Shown here in pieces: positions 11,440 to 24,500 of a DNA stretch of 64,000 nt. The translations under genes and the position numbers were made by a program. The DNA is from Apium graveolens (lineage: Eukaryota; Streptophyta; Magnoliopsida; Apiales; Apiaceae). The DNA lies in the NCBI RefSeq assembly GCF_009905375.1, contig NC_133653.1, forward strand, positions 56,990,673 through 57,054,672, written 5' to 3'. The first letter of the stretch is position 1. Each line of letters begins with the position of its first letter. The notes under the pieces are model-generated. The model ran no database searches. It worked only from the letters and a program-made list of their open reading frames with translations, and was not told the origin of the DNA.

Positions 11440-13404
11440 TTAAGTATTTTTAGCTACCCAAGCAGTATTGGTCACATTCTTCTTCTTTGCAGAGTTAGCA
11501 GGAGTAGAGCTTGAGTTATCAAAAGAAACAATTTTCTTAGGTTGATTAGCATTCTCATTTTTGACCTCAGATCCAATATTAATTTCTTTTAGATCTTTTC
11601 TTAATTTATGACAGCTAGTTATGGCCTTCATGTTGTAGGGAATGTAATCAAACTGGGTATAAAAAGAACAAGGATCATCATTTTGTGCTTCATTGTAGTT
11701 GCATGCCCCATAATTTGGCTCACTAACAGTCTTTTTAAAAAGATGAGTTAGGTGATTTGTTGAGTCACATTTTTGACAATGTCTTCTAGGGGCATCTGCA
11801 ACATAAGCATAATTGTTACTTTTGTTGACTCCAATCTTTCCATTCCTATTTTTATTTTTCTTCCATGTGCATTCATTCTTGCATTCATTTTTAGGTGACT
11901 TGTCAACTGGACTAGTCTCTGGCTTTTTCTCACTTTCAGTGTTAATAGTTGATTTGACACTTTTCTTGCTTTTATCCTCATCTGCGATTTTTTCCTTGAT
12001 GATGAGCTCTTCTTCACTGAAATTCACCTCACGGGCTTTGAACACGGGCGCATTCACCTTTTGAAGCACAACAGGAACTTCCCTTCTCACACTTTCTTTG
12101 CCTTTATCAATTTGATTTTTTTTGAGATGAACTAGCCTCATAGTCTAGTCCAATTGCCACATTAGCACAAGATTTGTTCTTTTCATGATATTGGCCAACT
12201 AATTTAGAAGCATTTTTAAATGACTTAAGTTTAAGTTTATTTTTCTCAATCTTTTCTATTATTACAACCTTTATCCCCTCTGCACATTTCAGCTTGTTTT
12301 TAAGATATTCATTTTCTTACCTACCAGATTCTAGGCTCAAAAACTACAGTTCTAATTCTTATTTCTCTATTTCCAGTTTATTATTCACTTTAGACAGTCT
12401 GTTCATTTCCTCAGTGGCAACCACCATACTTGTGTGAATGTGAAATATTTCCATACTCAATTTTTCAACAGTTTTTTTATATTGAGAGGCATTCAAATCA
12501 ATGATGGTTAAGATGGCTACTTCAGATTTTTAAGCAGATGATTTTTCTTCCTCCAAGGCCATATGAGCATAGTTTTCATATTCTTCATTTTCATCTTCAT
12601 CATCTGTGTCATCCCAACTTTTTCCCTCAGTAATATAAGCTTTTCCTTATTATTTCTTCAGAAGTGCTTCATACTTAGCTTTAAGCTCCAATTATGCCTT
12701 ATATTTCTTCACCTTCTTTGGCTTTCTACATTTTGTGGCAAAGTGATCAAGCTCATCACAGTTATAACATCTAATCTTAGAACTGTCCACATATGCTGAC
12801 TTGTATCCACCTTTTCCAGTTGTGTTTTTCTGAGATTTTCCTTTCCGGTTATTTTTGTATGAGAATTGACCTTTACCCTTGAAATACCTGGGCTTCTTGA
12901 CTCTTATCTTTGAGAACTTTCTTGCCACGTAGGCCATAGACTGATCCATTTCATCCAACTCATCAATAATGTAGTATTCATCCTCTTCCAGTTCTCAAAT
13001 GACTTATTTTTTAGGTTCCTTGAATTTCTGCTCAACATGTTGTATAACTTGAATATGAGATTCAGTTTCACTTTTAGTCATCTTTTGATAATTTGCTATC
13101 AAGGTACTTGACACATCAACAACATGTCCTTGATTTAGCTTTAATGATTTTTTCTGCATCATTTCAAGTTCATAGGTCTTTAGAACTTCATATAAAGCAT
13201 CTAAGGTTATCCTTCCTATATATCTTCTTTCCCTTCAGTTACTTCAGGTACCCTTATCATAGGAATGAAAGGTCCATGCTTTAGAATCTCAAGGTACAGT
13301 GGATGAGCCATCCTGATGAATAACATCATCTTCTTCTTCCATAGGTAGTAGTTTTCATTGTCAAAGACAAGGATCTTGATACTGCTAATTTTTTTTGTAC
13401 TCAT
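11440..13404 (-). pseudogene. Copia-1 gag
   Basis: The likely start is the ATG at 13404 (MSTKKISSIK), ahead of the capsid-like NYYLWKKKMMLFI. A zinc knuckle RCYNCDELDHFATKCRK (C-x2-C-x4-H-x4-C) lies near 12730-12790. A second, CQKCDSTNHLTHLF, lies near 11720-11770 and has lost its last Cys. The C terminus ends AWVAKNT at 11440, the usual WVPK-type end before protease. Several stops and frameshifts interrupt it. A PEST-like lysine/serine-rich spacer lies at 11860-12060. Confidence 0.8.
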
Positions 13405-13439
13405 ACTTCCAAGATCTAATTTGTTTACTTTCAGATTTT

Positions 13440-13451
13440 GCTCTGATACCA
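13440..13451 (-). other. Copia-1 primer-binding site
   Basis: On the minus strand it reads TGGTATCAGAGC, complementary to initiator tRNA-Met, 2 nt inside the LTR edge at 13454. Confidence 0.9.
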
Positions 13452-13453
13452 CT

Positions 13454-14869
13454 TGTTAGGTGTGAAATGCACAGAGAATGGGGGTGAATTTGTATTTTTT
13501 TTTAATTTTTTTTAAAACTTTATAAATTACTTTCAAGAAAATTAGGTTTGCATTTAGGCTTTGGAACTCAACCTATTAAAATTTACAGTGATAATCAATT
13601 GACTGTAAAAGACATAGAAAACAATTATCAAAATTTACTTGATCTTCATATTAAATATCAAATATGTTATGCTACAAATCTGTGTTCTTAAATGTTAAAG
13701 AACTCAGCTACTTCTTGAGAGAATAAAAGAAATCCTAGACTATATTGTTACAACTGGAACTAAGGACCCGTGACATATTTTAAAGATCAACATGCACAGT
13801 TTATAGAAATTACACTAAAATAGACTAAAATATTTTTTAAAGTCTTTTTGTCTATTTCTATTTTGAGTGCTGTAAATCTGCATACAATCCTCTAGTTTTG
13901 TTACCCTTATTTTAATATTTCATTTTGACCCTTGATCTTGCACTCTTCAAGCTGCATTTGTATACTTTTCATTTTAATGATAAAATGGTTTGTTAACATA
14001 AAATTTTGAATCTTCAGGATAGATGCATTCTTTAATTGAAGATGTTATCGAGATCTTTAAAGTGTGTAGAAATGTTAGTATCGCGATGTAGAATAGCTTG
14101 TCGATATCTCCATTTCTCTACATGTGTAAATGTTTTGTCGATATATCCACTTCTCTACATGTTTTTGACTTATCAATTTCTCCATTTCTCTATATGTGTA
14201 AATGGCTTGTCAATATATCCACTTCCCTACATGTGTTTTGACTTGTCGATATCTCCATTTCTCTACATGCAAAATTGACTTGTCGACATCTCCACTTCTC
14301 TATAGGCCACCACTTCTCTACATGTTTTTGACTTATTAATTTCTCCATTTCTCTATATGGCTTGTCGATATATCCACTTCCCTACATGTGTTTTGACTTG
14401 TCGATATCTTCATTTCTCTACATGCAAAATTGACTTATCGACATCTCCACTTCTCTATAGGCCAAATTGACTTATCTACAAGTAAAGTGACTTATCTACA
14501 AGTAAAGTGACTTATCTACAAGTAGAGTGACTTCTCTATAGGCCAAATTGACTTCTTGATATGTTTTCTTGATATTCCTTGATCTGTGACTTCTTGACAT
14601 TTGACTTAGAATATTTTTCAATCTATAACATTATTCTTCACCAAGCTGTTTATCTTCATTATGTGGCATAATCAGAATTGATCTTCTTCCAGAGATTTAT
14701 TGCTAACTTGTTGGTTGTTTAATAAAAAATATTATAGTCTAGTCTTGTTCAACATTTTTACAGACTCGAGAAATACCATTACATATTACATAAAAATTAA
14801 AAGTCAACTAAATATTAAGATTGTCAATATGACTTAGTCTTATTATGTTAAGGCATGTCTTGCATAACA
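13454..14869 (-). mobile_element. Copia-1 5' LTR
   Basis: The LTR is 1416 bp, from TGTTAGGTGTG to GCATAACA (TGTTA...TAACA). The candidate target duplication is ATCAA at 14870-14874, but the other copy lies outside the window. The U3 part contains an array of short repeats (14091-14560). Confidence 0.8.
14091..14560 (-). repeat. short tandem motif array in Copia-1 U3
   Basis: About ten degenerate copies of a 30-40-bp unit with core ACTTGTCGATATCTCCA plus TTCTCTACATG. A ~170-bp higher-order duplication (about 14150-14300 and 14320-14465) overlies them. Three perfect 20-bp units AAGTAAAGTGACTTATCTAC-type follow at 14468-14530. Confidence 0.85.
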
Positions 14870-14879
14870 ATCAAAATTT

Positions 14880-15256
14880 GTGTCACAAAAAAGAGAAGAA
14901 ATAGTTGATTTCATAAATAATGATGACAAATATGTTTTATATTCGTTAAAAGATAAGGATATCTTGAAGTAACTCTGTGAATTTATGGTGTCCCTTGATA
15001 CAACACAAAAGTTTTCGGCTATAGCTTCTAAATTTACTCTTGGAATGGTTCATCATGGTTTTCTGAGTTGATTCTTGTGATACATTTATGTTTAAAAGTT
15101 AATTCAGATGAGAAAGTTAAATACAAGATTTCAACAGATAATTTACCTAGAAAGATAACACCATGGAGAGATAAGCAAGAGATATACGATATCCTTATTC
15201 AATATAATAATTTGGGATGGAGTTTTTTCGAAGTGAAGGAGACTGATATAGAATAA
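14880..15256 (+). pseudogene. unrecognised coding remnant, C-terminal end
   Basis: The plus-strand reading keeps protein-like composition over about 125 codons with one stop and one frameshift. The early part reads EEIVDFINNDDKYVLYSLKD and the last open part is at 15068-15256 with KITPWRDKQEIYDIL and LGWSFFEVKETDIE before TAA. The 5' side is cut by the Copia-1 LTR. I do not recognise the family. It may be the tail of a host gene or of a DNA transposon protein. Confidence 0.3.
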
Positions 15257-16066
15257 GGGGCCTAAAATTTTGAATAAAAATTTGACATGAAAAGATGTAC
15301 AAAGGACAACAACATGATCACACTAATTGCTAACTTCCTGCATGATCATGCCAAAACTGTTATATGAAGGTGGAGGAGAACGATGGGATCATGCTGACAT
15401 ACTGCGTGATCATGCCAAAATTGGAAAATCTATGAGGTTTGTTGATATTATAGTGTATGAGCATACTCGAAGCTGTATGATAATACTTCTTGTATTTAAT
15501 ATTTTATTCAAGTTTGAATTTATTTTGTTTTATATTAGGGTTTATTATCATTATATAAATAATATTATGATTTATCATATTATTATTTTTGATTAAAATT
15601 AAAATCCTAGAAAATTTCTCTTTTATTTCTTATGAATTTAAGAATCTTCCTTTTAGATTTAAGGATTATCTTCTGAATTCAAGATTTTAATAATTTCTTA
15701 CGTAAAATTAGAAGTAATTGCGGAAATTAGCATTTATTATTCATAGGCTTTCATACTCCGTCACTAACCTTTATTTAGTAGCATATTTATGATTAATAAC
15801 ATAAATTCTTATATTGTCGAACCTTAGCAAAATATTAGCTTAAATATAAAATATCTTTTAGAATTGTAAACGTGATTCTTATTTATTTACCAAAAATCTA
15901 ACTATTATCATCATTTGTTCTGATTGAATTGCACTACAAACAATTATATAATATATTTACATGTTTACTTATTTTTTACTTATCACTCTCTGTTCTAAAA
16001 AAAATCCCGGGCTCAGTCCGAGTGGAACACGGGACTTGAAACGATACATGATAAATTCTTAGGGGG

Positions 16067-16280
16067 AGTATTCAATCAAGATTTTAAAGAATTTTTAAAG
16101 ATTTTCAAAATCCATAGGTATTCAATTTAGATTTTGAAAAATCTTTCCAAATCTGGAGGTATTCAATTTAGATTGTAAAAAATCCATTAAAATCTGAGTG
16201 TATTCAATTTAGATTTAAAAAAATTTATCAAAATCTTGGGGTATTCATTTTAGATTTTAAAAATTCCACTGAAATGAAAT
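16067..16280. repeat. ~41-bp tandem repeat (GTATTCAATTTAGATTT)
   Basis: Five imperfect units start near 16067, 16117, 16159, 16198 and 16240, each with GGTATTCAATTTAGATTTT followed by AAAATC-rich sequence. Related single motifs (AAAATCTT, GATTTT) continue to about 16560. I saw no clear terminal inverted repeat. Confidence 0.75.
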
Positions 16281-17034
16281 ATGATGGTATTCAAAAGTCC
16301 ATGAATTTTATTTTATTTGAAAAACATGTGAATTTTGATGGATTTGGTAGTACATTTTTAATCTTTAAAAATCTTACTAAAATACATGAGATTTTGAAGG
16401 ATTTCTAACAAACTTCACAAAATCGTAAAGACTCGACAAGATTTTTTAAAGATTTTTTTATCAACTCCATTAAAATCAGTGAACATTTAAAATTAACGAA
16501 AATCTTGTAAAATAAATGAATTATTATTAATACTTCAAAATCATTTGAGATTTTCCAATGATGCTCCATGTTTACTTATTAGTTCAGTATAAATCGAAAG
16601 ATGGTTAAAAATACCGAATTTTTAATTAAGAGTAACAAGAATACCCATATTCAGTAATAATGGTTAACTTTGACCATTTTGTTACCCTTTTGACACATGC
16701 GTAACCTAACATGCTTTCTTATAGATTATATATTTTTCTTTTTCTCTCACATTACTTCTTAACGACAAATTTCACATATTTTCTTTCTTACATAGTTTAT
16801 GATTTTTAAAGTGGGGATGCATTAATGATTATCGATGGTAAAAATTGCATGTGTAATTAAGCGAAGAAGAGGGAATTACACGTCAAGAAGATGAAAGAGA
16901 TGCATGTATTTTTTATAAATTTATATGAACACGTAGACGTATTAACCTAAGATATCCAAATTAGGATCGCGGATTATATAAGATATCATTTGAAAAATAT
17001 GTGCCATGCTGGATACCCCTTTATTATATGTTGT

Positions 17035-17380
17035 TATATAATATATAATATAAAAGTAGAGAGAGTAAGAAATAACTTAAGATTTCATGTTTATTGATAT
17101 CACAAAATAATGTACATGCAAGCCTTTTATAGGCTTCTAAAACATAGGTCACTTGAGAAGTGAAAAGCCAAGAGTTTGTGTCAATTAATGGGGTAAAGGT
17201 GAAAGGTCAAAGGACATCTAGAAAGTTAAAAGTCATACAATAATATCATAACACTCTCCCTTGGATGACTCATACAACTACATGCCTCATTAAAACCTTA
17301 CTAGGAAAAACCCTATGGGAAAAACCCTAGTGAAGGAAAAAGAGTACATGTGTTGCTCGTATAATAACGAGTGTATTATA
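17035..17380 (-). mobile_element. Copia-0 3' LTR (left edge approximate)
   Basis: The right edge is set by the polypurine tract (plus strand TCTCCCCCTC at 17381-17390) just after ...GTGTATTATA. A matching TATAATA-type start lies near 17035, giving a short LTR of about 345 bp. The termini appear to be TA...TA rather than TG...CA. The left boundary is uncertain because the flank is AT-rich and the second LTR is not in the window. Confidence 0.45.
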
Positions 17381-17411
17381 TCTCCCCCTCATTTTGACAT
17401 GACTATGAATA

Positions 17412-20400
17412 TCAACATAGATCTCGAAGTTTGCGCATTGCAATTTTGTGCACCAACTTCTCGAACGAAGATGTAGGAAGTGATTTTGTAAACAAATCTG
17501 CTGGATTTTCACATGAACGAATCTGACAAACATCAATCTCTCCCCTTTGCTGAAGTTCATGGGTGAAGAAGAATTTTGGATCAATGTGCTTTGTCCGATC
17601 CCCTTTAATGTAGCCTTCACGTGCCTGAATGATACAAGCTTCGTTGTCTTCATACAAAATGGTAGAAATTCTTTTGTTGACTGAAAGACCACATAAATCT
17701 CGAATATGGTGAATAAGAGACCTCAGCCATACACATTCTCGACTTGCTTCATGATGGGTCAATAATTCAGTATGATTTGAAGAAGTTGCGGTAAGAGTCT
17801 GTTTTGTTGAGTGCCAAGATATTGCAGTATCACCATACATGAATATATAACATGTTTGTGACCTTTCTTTATGAGGATCAGATCGATATCATGCATCTGC
17901 ATAACCAACTAATTCCACTTGTGAGTCTTTAGCGTAGAATAAACCCATATCCATTGTTCCTCGAAGATATCTAAATATTTGTTTCACATCAGTCCAATGT
18001 CTTCGAGTTGGAGCAGAACTATGTCTTGCCAATAGATAACAGAATATACAATATCAAGACGTGTGCAATTGGCAAGTTACATTAGTGCATCAATGGCACT
18101 AAGATATGGTACTTCTAGACCAAGAAGTTCTTCTCCCTTTTCTCTTGGACGGAATGGATCCTTATTCTTTTCTAGTGAGCGTACAACCATAGGTGTACTC
18201 ACATGATATGCTTTATCCATAATAAACCGTTTAAGAATCTTTTCAATATATGAAGACTGGTGGATAAAGATTCCTTTAGATAAATGTTCAACTTGAAAAC
18301 CAAGACAAATTTTTGTTTTACCCAAATCCTTCATTTCAAACTCTCTTTTCAAATATCCAATCGTCTCATGGAGTTCATCTGGAGTTCCAATGATGTTTAA
18401 ATCATCAACATAGACAATAATGATAGTAAACCCCAATTTTGTCCTTTTAATAAAAACACATGGACATATTACATTATTAGTATATCCATCTTTCAAAAGA
18501 TATTCATTGAGACGATTGTAACACATACGACCCAATTGTTTCAATCCGTATAATGATCTTTGTAATTTAATTGAGTAAATCTATCGGGGTCTTGAACTAT
18601 ATGCTTCAGGCATTTTTAATCCATCAGGGATCTTCATATAAATGTCACTATCGAGTGACCCATACAAGTAGGAAGTCACAACATCCATAAATTCATGCGG
18701 AGCCCTTCCAGAATTGATAAACTTATTAAAAATCCGAATGTTGTTGCATCCATTACCGGGGAATAAGTTTCTACGTAATCGATTCCCGGTTTTTGTGAGA
18801 AGCCTTGAGCAACAAGGCATGCCTTGTATCTCATAATTTTATTTTTCTCATTTCTTTTACGCACAAATACCCATCTATATCCAACGGATTTTACACCTGC
18901 AGGTGTTTGGATAATAGGTCTAAAAACTTGGCGTTTTTCAAGTGATTTCAATTCTGCTTCAATAGCTTCTTTCCACTTTGGCCAATCATTTCTTCTTTTA
19001 CATTCATAGATCGATCTAGGCTCATGATCCTCGATTTCCTCAGAAATGTCAAGTGCAGCTACATATGCAAATATATCATCCATGACAATTTCTTTTATGT
19101 TCCACCTCTTTCCTGAAATGACATAATTTATCGAGATCTCTTCATTATCAACAATTTCAGGTATTTGATCATCCTTGAAAGATGTCTCTTCGGTGATCAA
19201 ATTTATGATGTCATTTGATGTTCCAACTTTTTTATTAAGCTTCCTTGTTTTTCTTAGAGTTTTATCCTTGGATCCAATAGGTCTACCACGCTTCTGGCGT
19301 GCTTTAGACTCATTTGCTAGCATGATTTTATTATCTTCTTCAGGAAGTTTAATCTTACAAGGAACATTAACAGCTGGTATATGTGACTTTGTCACATTCT
19401 TGACATCAGTAAATGCATCAGGCAATCTATTTGCGACTTCTTGTAGGTGGATAATCTTTTGAACTTCAAGTTCACATTGATTTGTTCGAGGATCATAATG
19501 AGACAGGGATACTGCATTCCACAAATTTATTGCTTTTCTTTTTCAAATTTTATCTTATCTCCTCCTAATACAGGAAAAACCATCTCATCAAATTGACAAT
19601 CGGTATATCTTGCCGTGAATAAATCACCAGTCTTGGGCTCCAAATATTTAATAATCGAGGGAAAATCAAATCCAATATATACCCCTAATATTCTTTGGGG
19701 TCCCATTTTTGTTCTTTGGGGAGGGGATATTGGAACATAAACTATACACCCAAAAATTTTCAAGTGAGAGATATTTGGTTCTTGACCATTTACCAGTTGC
19801 ATTGGGGAATATTTATGATAAAAAGTCGGTCTTAACTGGACTAAAGAAGCCGTATGTAATATTGCATGTCCCCAGGCGGTAGTTGGTAAATTTGTTCTCA
19901 TAAGTTATGGTCTCGCAATTAGTTGTAGCCTTTTAATGAAAGACTCAGCAAGACCATTTTAAGTTTGTGTGTGGGCAACGGAATGCTCCACTTCAATCCC
20001 AATAGACATACAATAATCTTTAAAAGATTGGGATGTAAATTCTCCTTCTCTATCCAATCTTATTTTCTTTATATTATAATCAAGAAATTGTGCTCGTAAT
20101 CGAATTATTTGAGCAAGGAGTCGTGCAAAAGCCACATTACGAGTGGAAAATAAACTAATGTGTGACCATCTTATTGATGCGTCAATGAGTACCATAAAGT
20201 ACTGAAATGGCCCACTAGATGGGGTAATTGGTCCACATAAATCTCCTTGAATTCGCTCCAAAAATTTTGGGCATTCAATGGAAACTTTCACAAGAGATGG
20301 TTTTGTTATCAATTTTCCTTGAATACAAGCAACATATGAAAAATCTTTGGACAATGGAACAATTTTGTTTTTGAGTGCATGTCCATTTGAATTTTCAATA

Positions 20401-20611
20401 ACTCTTCACATCATTGTTGAACCCGGATGGCCTAAACGATCATGCCATATAGTAAAAATTTTCGGGTCAACAGATCTTGTATTAATAGTCATATGTGATT
20501 CAACTGGATTTATGAAAGTATAATATAATATTGAATTATATGATGGGAGTTTTTCTATCACATGTTTCCTCCCTGCGACTATGATCGTGATACATAAATA
20601 TTCATTATCAC
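17412..20611 (-). pseudogene. Copia-0 pol, 3' portion (integrase to RNase H)
   Basis: In minus-strand order: integrase core at 19959-20354, with ERIQGDLCGPITPS and a second-Asp region reading RLDREGEFTSQSF; integrase C-terminus at 19527-19901; linker and RT start at 18676-19524, with YRWVFVRKRNEKNKIMRYKA; RT at 18077-18544, with IIVYVDDLNIIGTP (YVDD); RNase H at 17412-17840, with SWHSTKQTLTATSSNHTE. The family differs from the SIRE-type elements here. Stops and shifts occur between pieces. The frame is cut at 20611 by Copia-2 and resumes at 33063. The 3' end is followed by the PPT at 17381. Confidence 0.85.
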
Positions 20612-21160
20612 TGTTAGGTCACACAACACTGTAGAAGGGGGTTGAATACAGTGTTTATAAAATCAAATCGATTTAACACAAGTATATAAAAAATATCAAG
20701 TATATTCAATAAACTCTGTTACAATATGAACTGATGTTCTCTCTCAGTGATGAACAAATATCACTAAGAGCTGCTAGGTTATAATGTATAATCTTCTCGA
20801 TAATGATAACACATATAGTGTAAAACCTAAGTCTGTGTTTATATAGTACACAGTTACAAGATATATTCTAATTGATATGGAATACAATTATATCTCCTAA
20901 AATATATCAATCAGATATCTTCTACAAGTCTTCCAGTCTTCTAACTCTTTCCATGCATATCTTCTATTGTTTTAGTCTCGATCTTCTCCTGTAAATCAGC
21001 TTCATTCTTTAACTGAAAGTCTTCCCGCACTTAAGTTCTGATATGACCTTAAGTTCTGATATTAAGCTCTGACTTCAGTAAGTCCTGATTTGTCCTGTTG
21101 TTAAGTTCTGAAAACTAAAAACAAATCATATTAGACATGACATCTCAAATATATATAACA
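20612..21160 (-). mobile_element. Copia-2 3' LTR
   Basis: 549 bp, TGTTAGGTCAC...ATATATAACA. The PPT adjoins on the right (plus strand ATCTCCCCCAAC from 21161). U3 contains AAGTTCTGATAT and variants at 21030-21115, upstream of the TATA-like TATATAAACAC (minus strand) near 20835. Confidence 0.93.
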
Positions 21161-21595
21161 ATCTCCCCCAACTTGTAAATTATGCAAAATATACAAGTTA
21201 ATAGATTTGATGATGTCAAAAACATTTAAGTACAAATGGAAATAAGAGTTTAACTAGATAACTAACTAAAATTACCAATCTCTCTGAGTCAATCTAAATT
21301 CAAAATGATTCTTGACAAAGCTTGATATCAGATTTTCTTCTTTAATCCTCAGGACTTGAGATAGTGTAGTCTTGACTTGCTTCAACTCTTCACCCTGACT
21401 TCCAATCTGGTATATTGCAGTCCTTAGAGCAGAAATATGGTTTCTTTATAAACCATCATCCAGTCTTATTACCCTAGGATGAGAAGAATCTTCATTGTAG
21501 TATAGACATTTCTCTTTCAGTATCGCTTCAAGCTTAGCAGAATCCTTCTTCATTGGAATTTCACTTCCATCATCTTCAACAATATTAGGAATGAA
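21161..21595 (-). other. Copia-2 3' untranslated region and polypurine tract
   Basis: This holds the PPT next to the LTR and decayed sequence after the post-pol ORF. Translations at 21250-21590 on the minus strand look like a further tail of that ORF broken by stops. No other feature is seen. Confidence 0.5.
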
Positions 21596-24500
21596 TTATA
21601 TAACCCTTGAACCATAAATTCTATCTTTATCTCTTATGGTCTTCAATATGAAATTTGACCATCTCCTGGTAATATCAGACTTTACCTCTGAAAGGTAATG
21701 AAAGAATTGAAGTTCTTTCAAATATTTGTTCAGCACATCTGATTCTGACATCTGATATGTTCTTCCATCTTCAAGAAATAGAATCAGATTTTCCTTGACA
21801 TTGTGCTTATCATGAGCATCCAGTACCACTTGAACAGAGATAACCTTATAAAGGTGTTTCTGTGTAATATCTTCAAGAGGTTTGTCAGTTAACAAAAATG
21901 GATCTCTAGTAGCAACTTCAACTCCTATCTTGATCTTAGCTTCATCAGAACCTAGTCCAGCCCTGTCTCTTGTTTCTCTAGCATTTAACCCAATAGTCAT
22001 GAAATCAGACAACAATTGGCTTTTCTTTGGATCTGATGGTTGACATTTTTCCATAGAAGTTTCTTTTTGTCAGCTACTTTCATCTTGTCTAAATCAACTT
22101 GAGCTCTGTCAAAGGTTGATGTTTTGATGACTTTATCAGAACTTGTTGTTTCTGTTGTAGCTTATTGTTCTTCACTCTGAACAACTTGAGCCTTGTCAGA
22201 GGTTGTCTTTGATTCTTCAGAAATCTTCCTTCTTTTCAAAGTTTGAACATCTTTATCTTCAGCAAGAGTATTATCAATAACTTGAACCATTTTGCATACT
22301 GGTTTCATCAGGATTTGAGGAATTTTCATCTCCAATGGCTTGGTTGGTTCATCAACTTTTCCTTTCCCTTTATCTTTGGGATCAATCTCAGTCTCTGATC
22401 TAGTCTTGGGCTTTGATGCCTCAGTATTTGACTTTTCCTTGATCACAATGCCTTTTACCTTAGGCCTTCGAGGCTTCTTTGCAACAGAAGCTTTTGTCTT
22501 TAGATTTGTCTTTTCAGCTTTAAATCTAGCTTCTTCCTCCTTGAGATTTTCTAAATCCATTCCAGGATTATGCTTCAGAAATAATCTTCTAGCAATTTCC
22601 TCATCAAGTGTCTGAATCTTGGGATCCTTGTAGAAGACTGTAGTCTGATTCCCCTTTAGCTTCAGAGTTTGCATAAACTTTTTAGAGTCTTGACTTCCAC
22701 CTTGTATTAGAACATCAGGCTTTGTCATCAGACTTTGCTTATCAGAACTTGATATCAGATTTTGAGTATCAACACTTGCTATCAGATTTTGAATTTGAGT
22801 TGCTTTTGTCTTCTTTTGAGTAGAAAATTTGCTTGCATCAGTAATTAGTTTCCTAGAAAAAACCTTGCTGCTCTACTCTTTTCCATGACCTCTACTCTTA
22901 TCAGAGTTTCCCTGGTCATCACCTTTGTCATCCTTCTTCTTCAGTATTTGAGTAGGTGTGTATTTGGACTTAACTACCTTCTCCCCCTTTTTGGCATCAT
23001 CAGGTAGTAGGAGAGAGAGAAGAAGTTCAACTGAAGATTGGATTTCATCCGATTAAGCTTTTTGAGAAGCTTGATTTTGCAGGACCTCAGTAATTTGGGC
23101 CTGTTGCTTCTCTTGTAATTTCTCAATTACTTCAACTTTCTCAGAAATAGGTCTGATAAACCTCTTTTTATCAATCTTAGTCTCCATATCCATCTTTTCA
23201 TCCTTTTCAAGAAGTTTGTCAACCTTTTCATGAGTAGCGGAGTGTAGACCTTGAAGATTTTTGGTAGACAGAGCTGTGACTTTGAGTTGTGTCTTGAAAT
23301 CAGAATTTGTCAGCAACTCATCAGCTTTTCCAATATGGACTGTCAGTATTTTGGAGCTTGGAATGAAATCAGTTTCATTCCACTTCTTGGTCCACTCCAC
23401 ACCTCTGTGAGTATCTTCCCAAGGAATAGGAGCAACCTGCTCAACAAATTTCTCAATAAGTGCCTCCTTTCCTAGAATGGGAGCTGGAGTATCAACAGAA
23501 ACACTGTCTTCAGAACTTTAAGAAGACTCATTATCTTCTGACAATATAAGAGTATGTGAGGCAACCGGAGATTCTTGAACAACCTCATCTAAATTCTGAG
23601 CATCATAATTTATCTCCAAAATAGGTGTTGATGGAATCTCAGCCTGTGAAATTGGAGAGTTGACTATAGATGGATGAGCTGCTGGTGTTGGAGCTTCTAG
23701 ATAAAGAACAGTTGGTATATTCAGATTATGAATATCTATTTCAGAACTTGCAGCTTGTTCTTCAATATTATCTATAGCTTTGTCATTAATAGGAGAGACA
23801 GGAGGTGTGAGCACAGTATCTTGAGTAGTGGCTTGAGCAGTGTCTTGAGCTTGAGTTGGAGATGGCAAAGTTTCAAGTACAATTGGCTGTGAGATCAGAG
23901 ATTCCTGATCCCCTTCCTCAGCTTCTTCAGTATTCTCTGATGGAGGCTTAGCCATGTTCCTTCTTGCCCTCATTTTCTTTAATCTCCTTAATAGTGAAAG
24001 AGTTGCTTGATCATCAGAACTTATAATTCTTTTCCTCTTCAAAGTACCTGAACTCTTAGCTTCATCTAAATTCTGATGGGTTGGCCCTTTAGCTTCTTTT
24101 TCTTTCTAAAAAACCACAGTTTTAGCTTCAACAGTCACAGGTTCTGATGCATGAACCTGTGCTGCTTCATCATCTGACTCATCCCTTAGAATCATCTTCC
24201 TTCTCTTTTGTGGAGGTTGAGGAACAGACTTTGCCCTCTTAGGCCTGGAAGATGAAGGTCTGATGGTAGGTTGAGTTGGTTGTTGTTGTGAGGATTGAGT
24301 TGGTTGGAAGTATGTTCTGATGGTGGGTTGAGTTGGTTGAGGTTGAGAGGGGGTTGGTTGTGTAGTGGTTGGAGGTGCTGGTGGAGGTTGGGATGGTTGG
24401 ACATTAGGATATATGGAGGTATAGGTGTTTGGATCAGAGTTTACCAAAAACTATTTGACTGATAGTGGAATTTGGAGGGGTCTTAGAACAGTTTTCTTAT

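Larger units (their letters stand above)
8482..14869 (-). mobile_element. Copia-1: decayed SIRE-type Ty1/Copia element (5' part)
   Basis: The order on the minus strand is 5' LTR (13454-14869), PBS, gag, protease, integrase, reverse transcriptase, RNase H. The element is broken in RNase H at 8482 by the plus-strand Gypsy LTR. Its remaining 3' part, any post-pol ORF and its 3' LTR lie beyond the left edge. The reading frames carry many stops and shifts, so it is old and inactive. Confidence 0.85.
14870..17034. other. flanking DNA between Copia-1 and Copia-0
   Basis: This is the only stretch I could not assign to an LTR element. It contains a broken plus-strand coding remnant (14880-15256), copies of GATCATGCCAAAA near 15345-15420, a 41-bp tandem repeat (16067-16280), and otherwise AT-rich sequence with no gene that I can support. 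The phrase CATGTTTACTTATT occurs at both 15960 and 16567. Confidence 0.6.

Noticed and set aside
14468..14530. Regular short repeats that might suggest a CRISPR-like array
   Set aside because: Tandem units without unique spacers, inside a plant LTR.
15327..15596. Plus-strand ORF of 89 codons
   Set aside because: AT-rich tail with Ile/Tyr/Phe bias and no protein character; probably chance.
15960..16580. CATGTTTACTTATT at both ends of a ~600-bp stretch, as a possible target duplication
   Set aside because: Fourteen bases in AT-rich DNA with no terminal inverted repeat or element hallmark; could be chance.
22340..22615. Plus-strand ORF rich in Phe/Leu that looks membrane-like
   Set aside because: Antisense reading of the Lys/Glu-rich part of the Copia-2 post-pol ORF.
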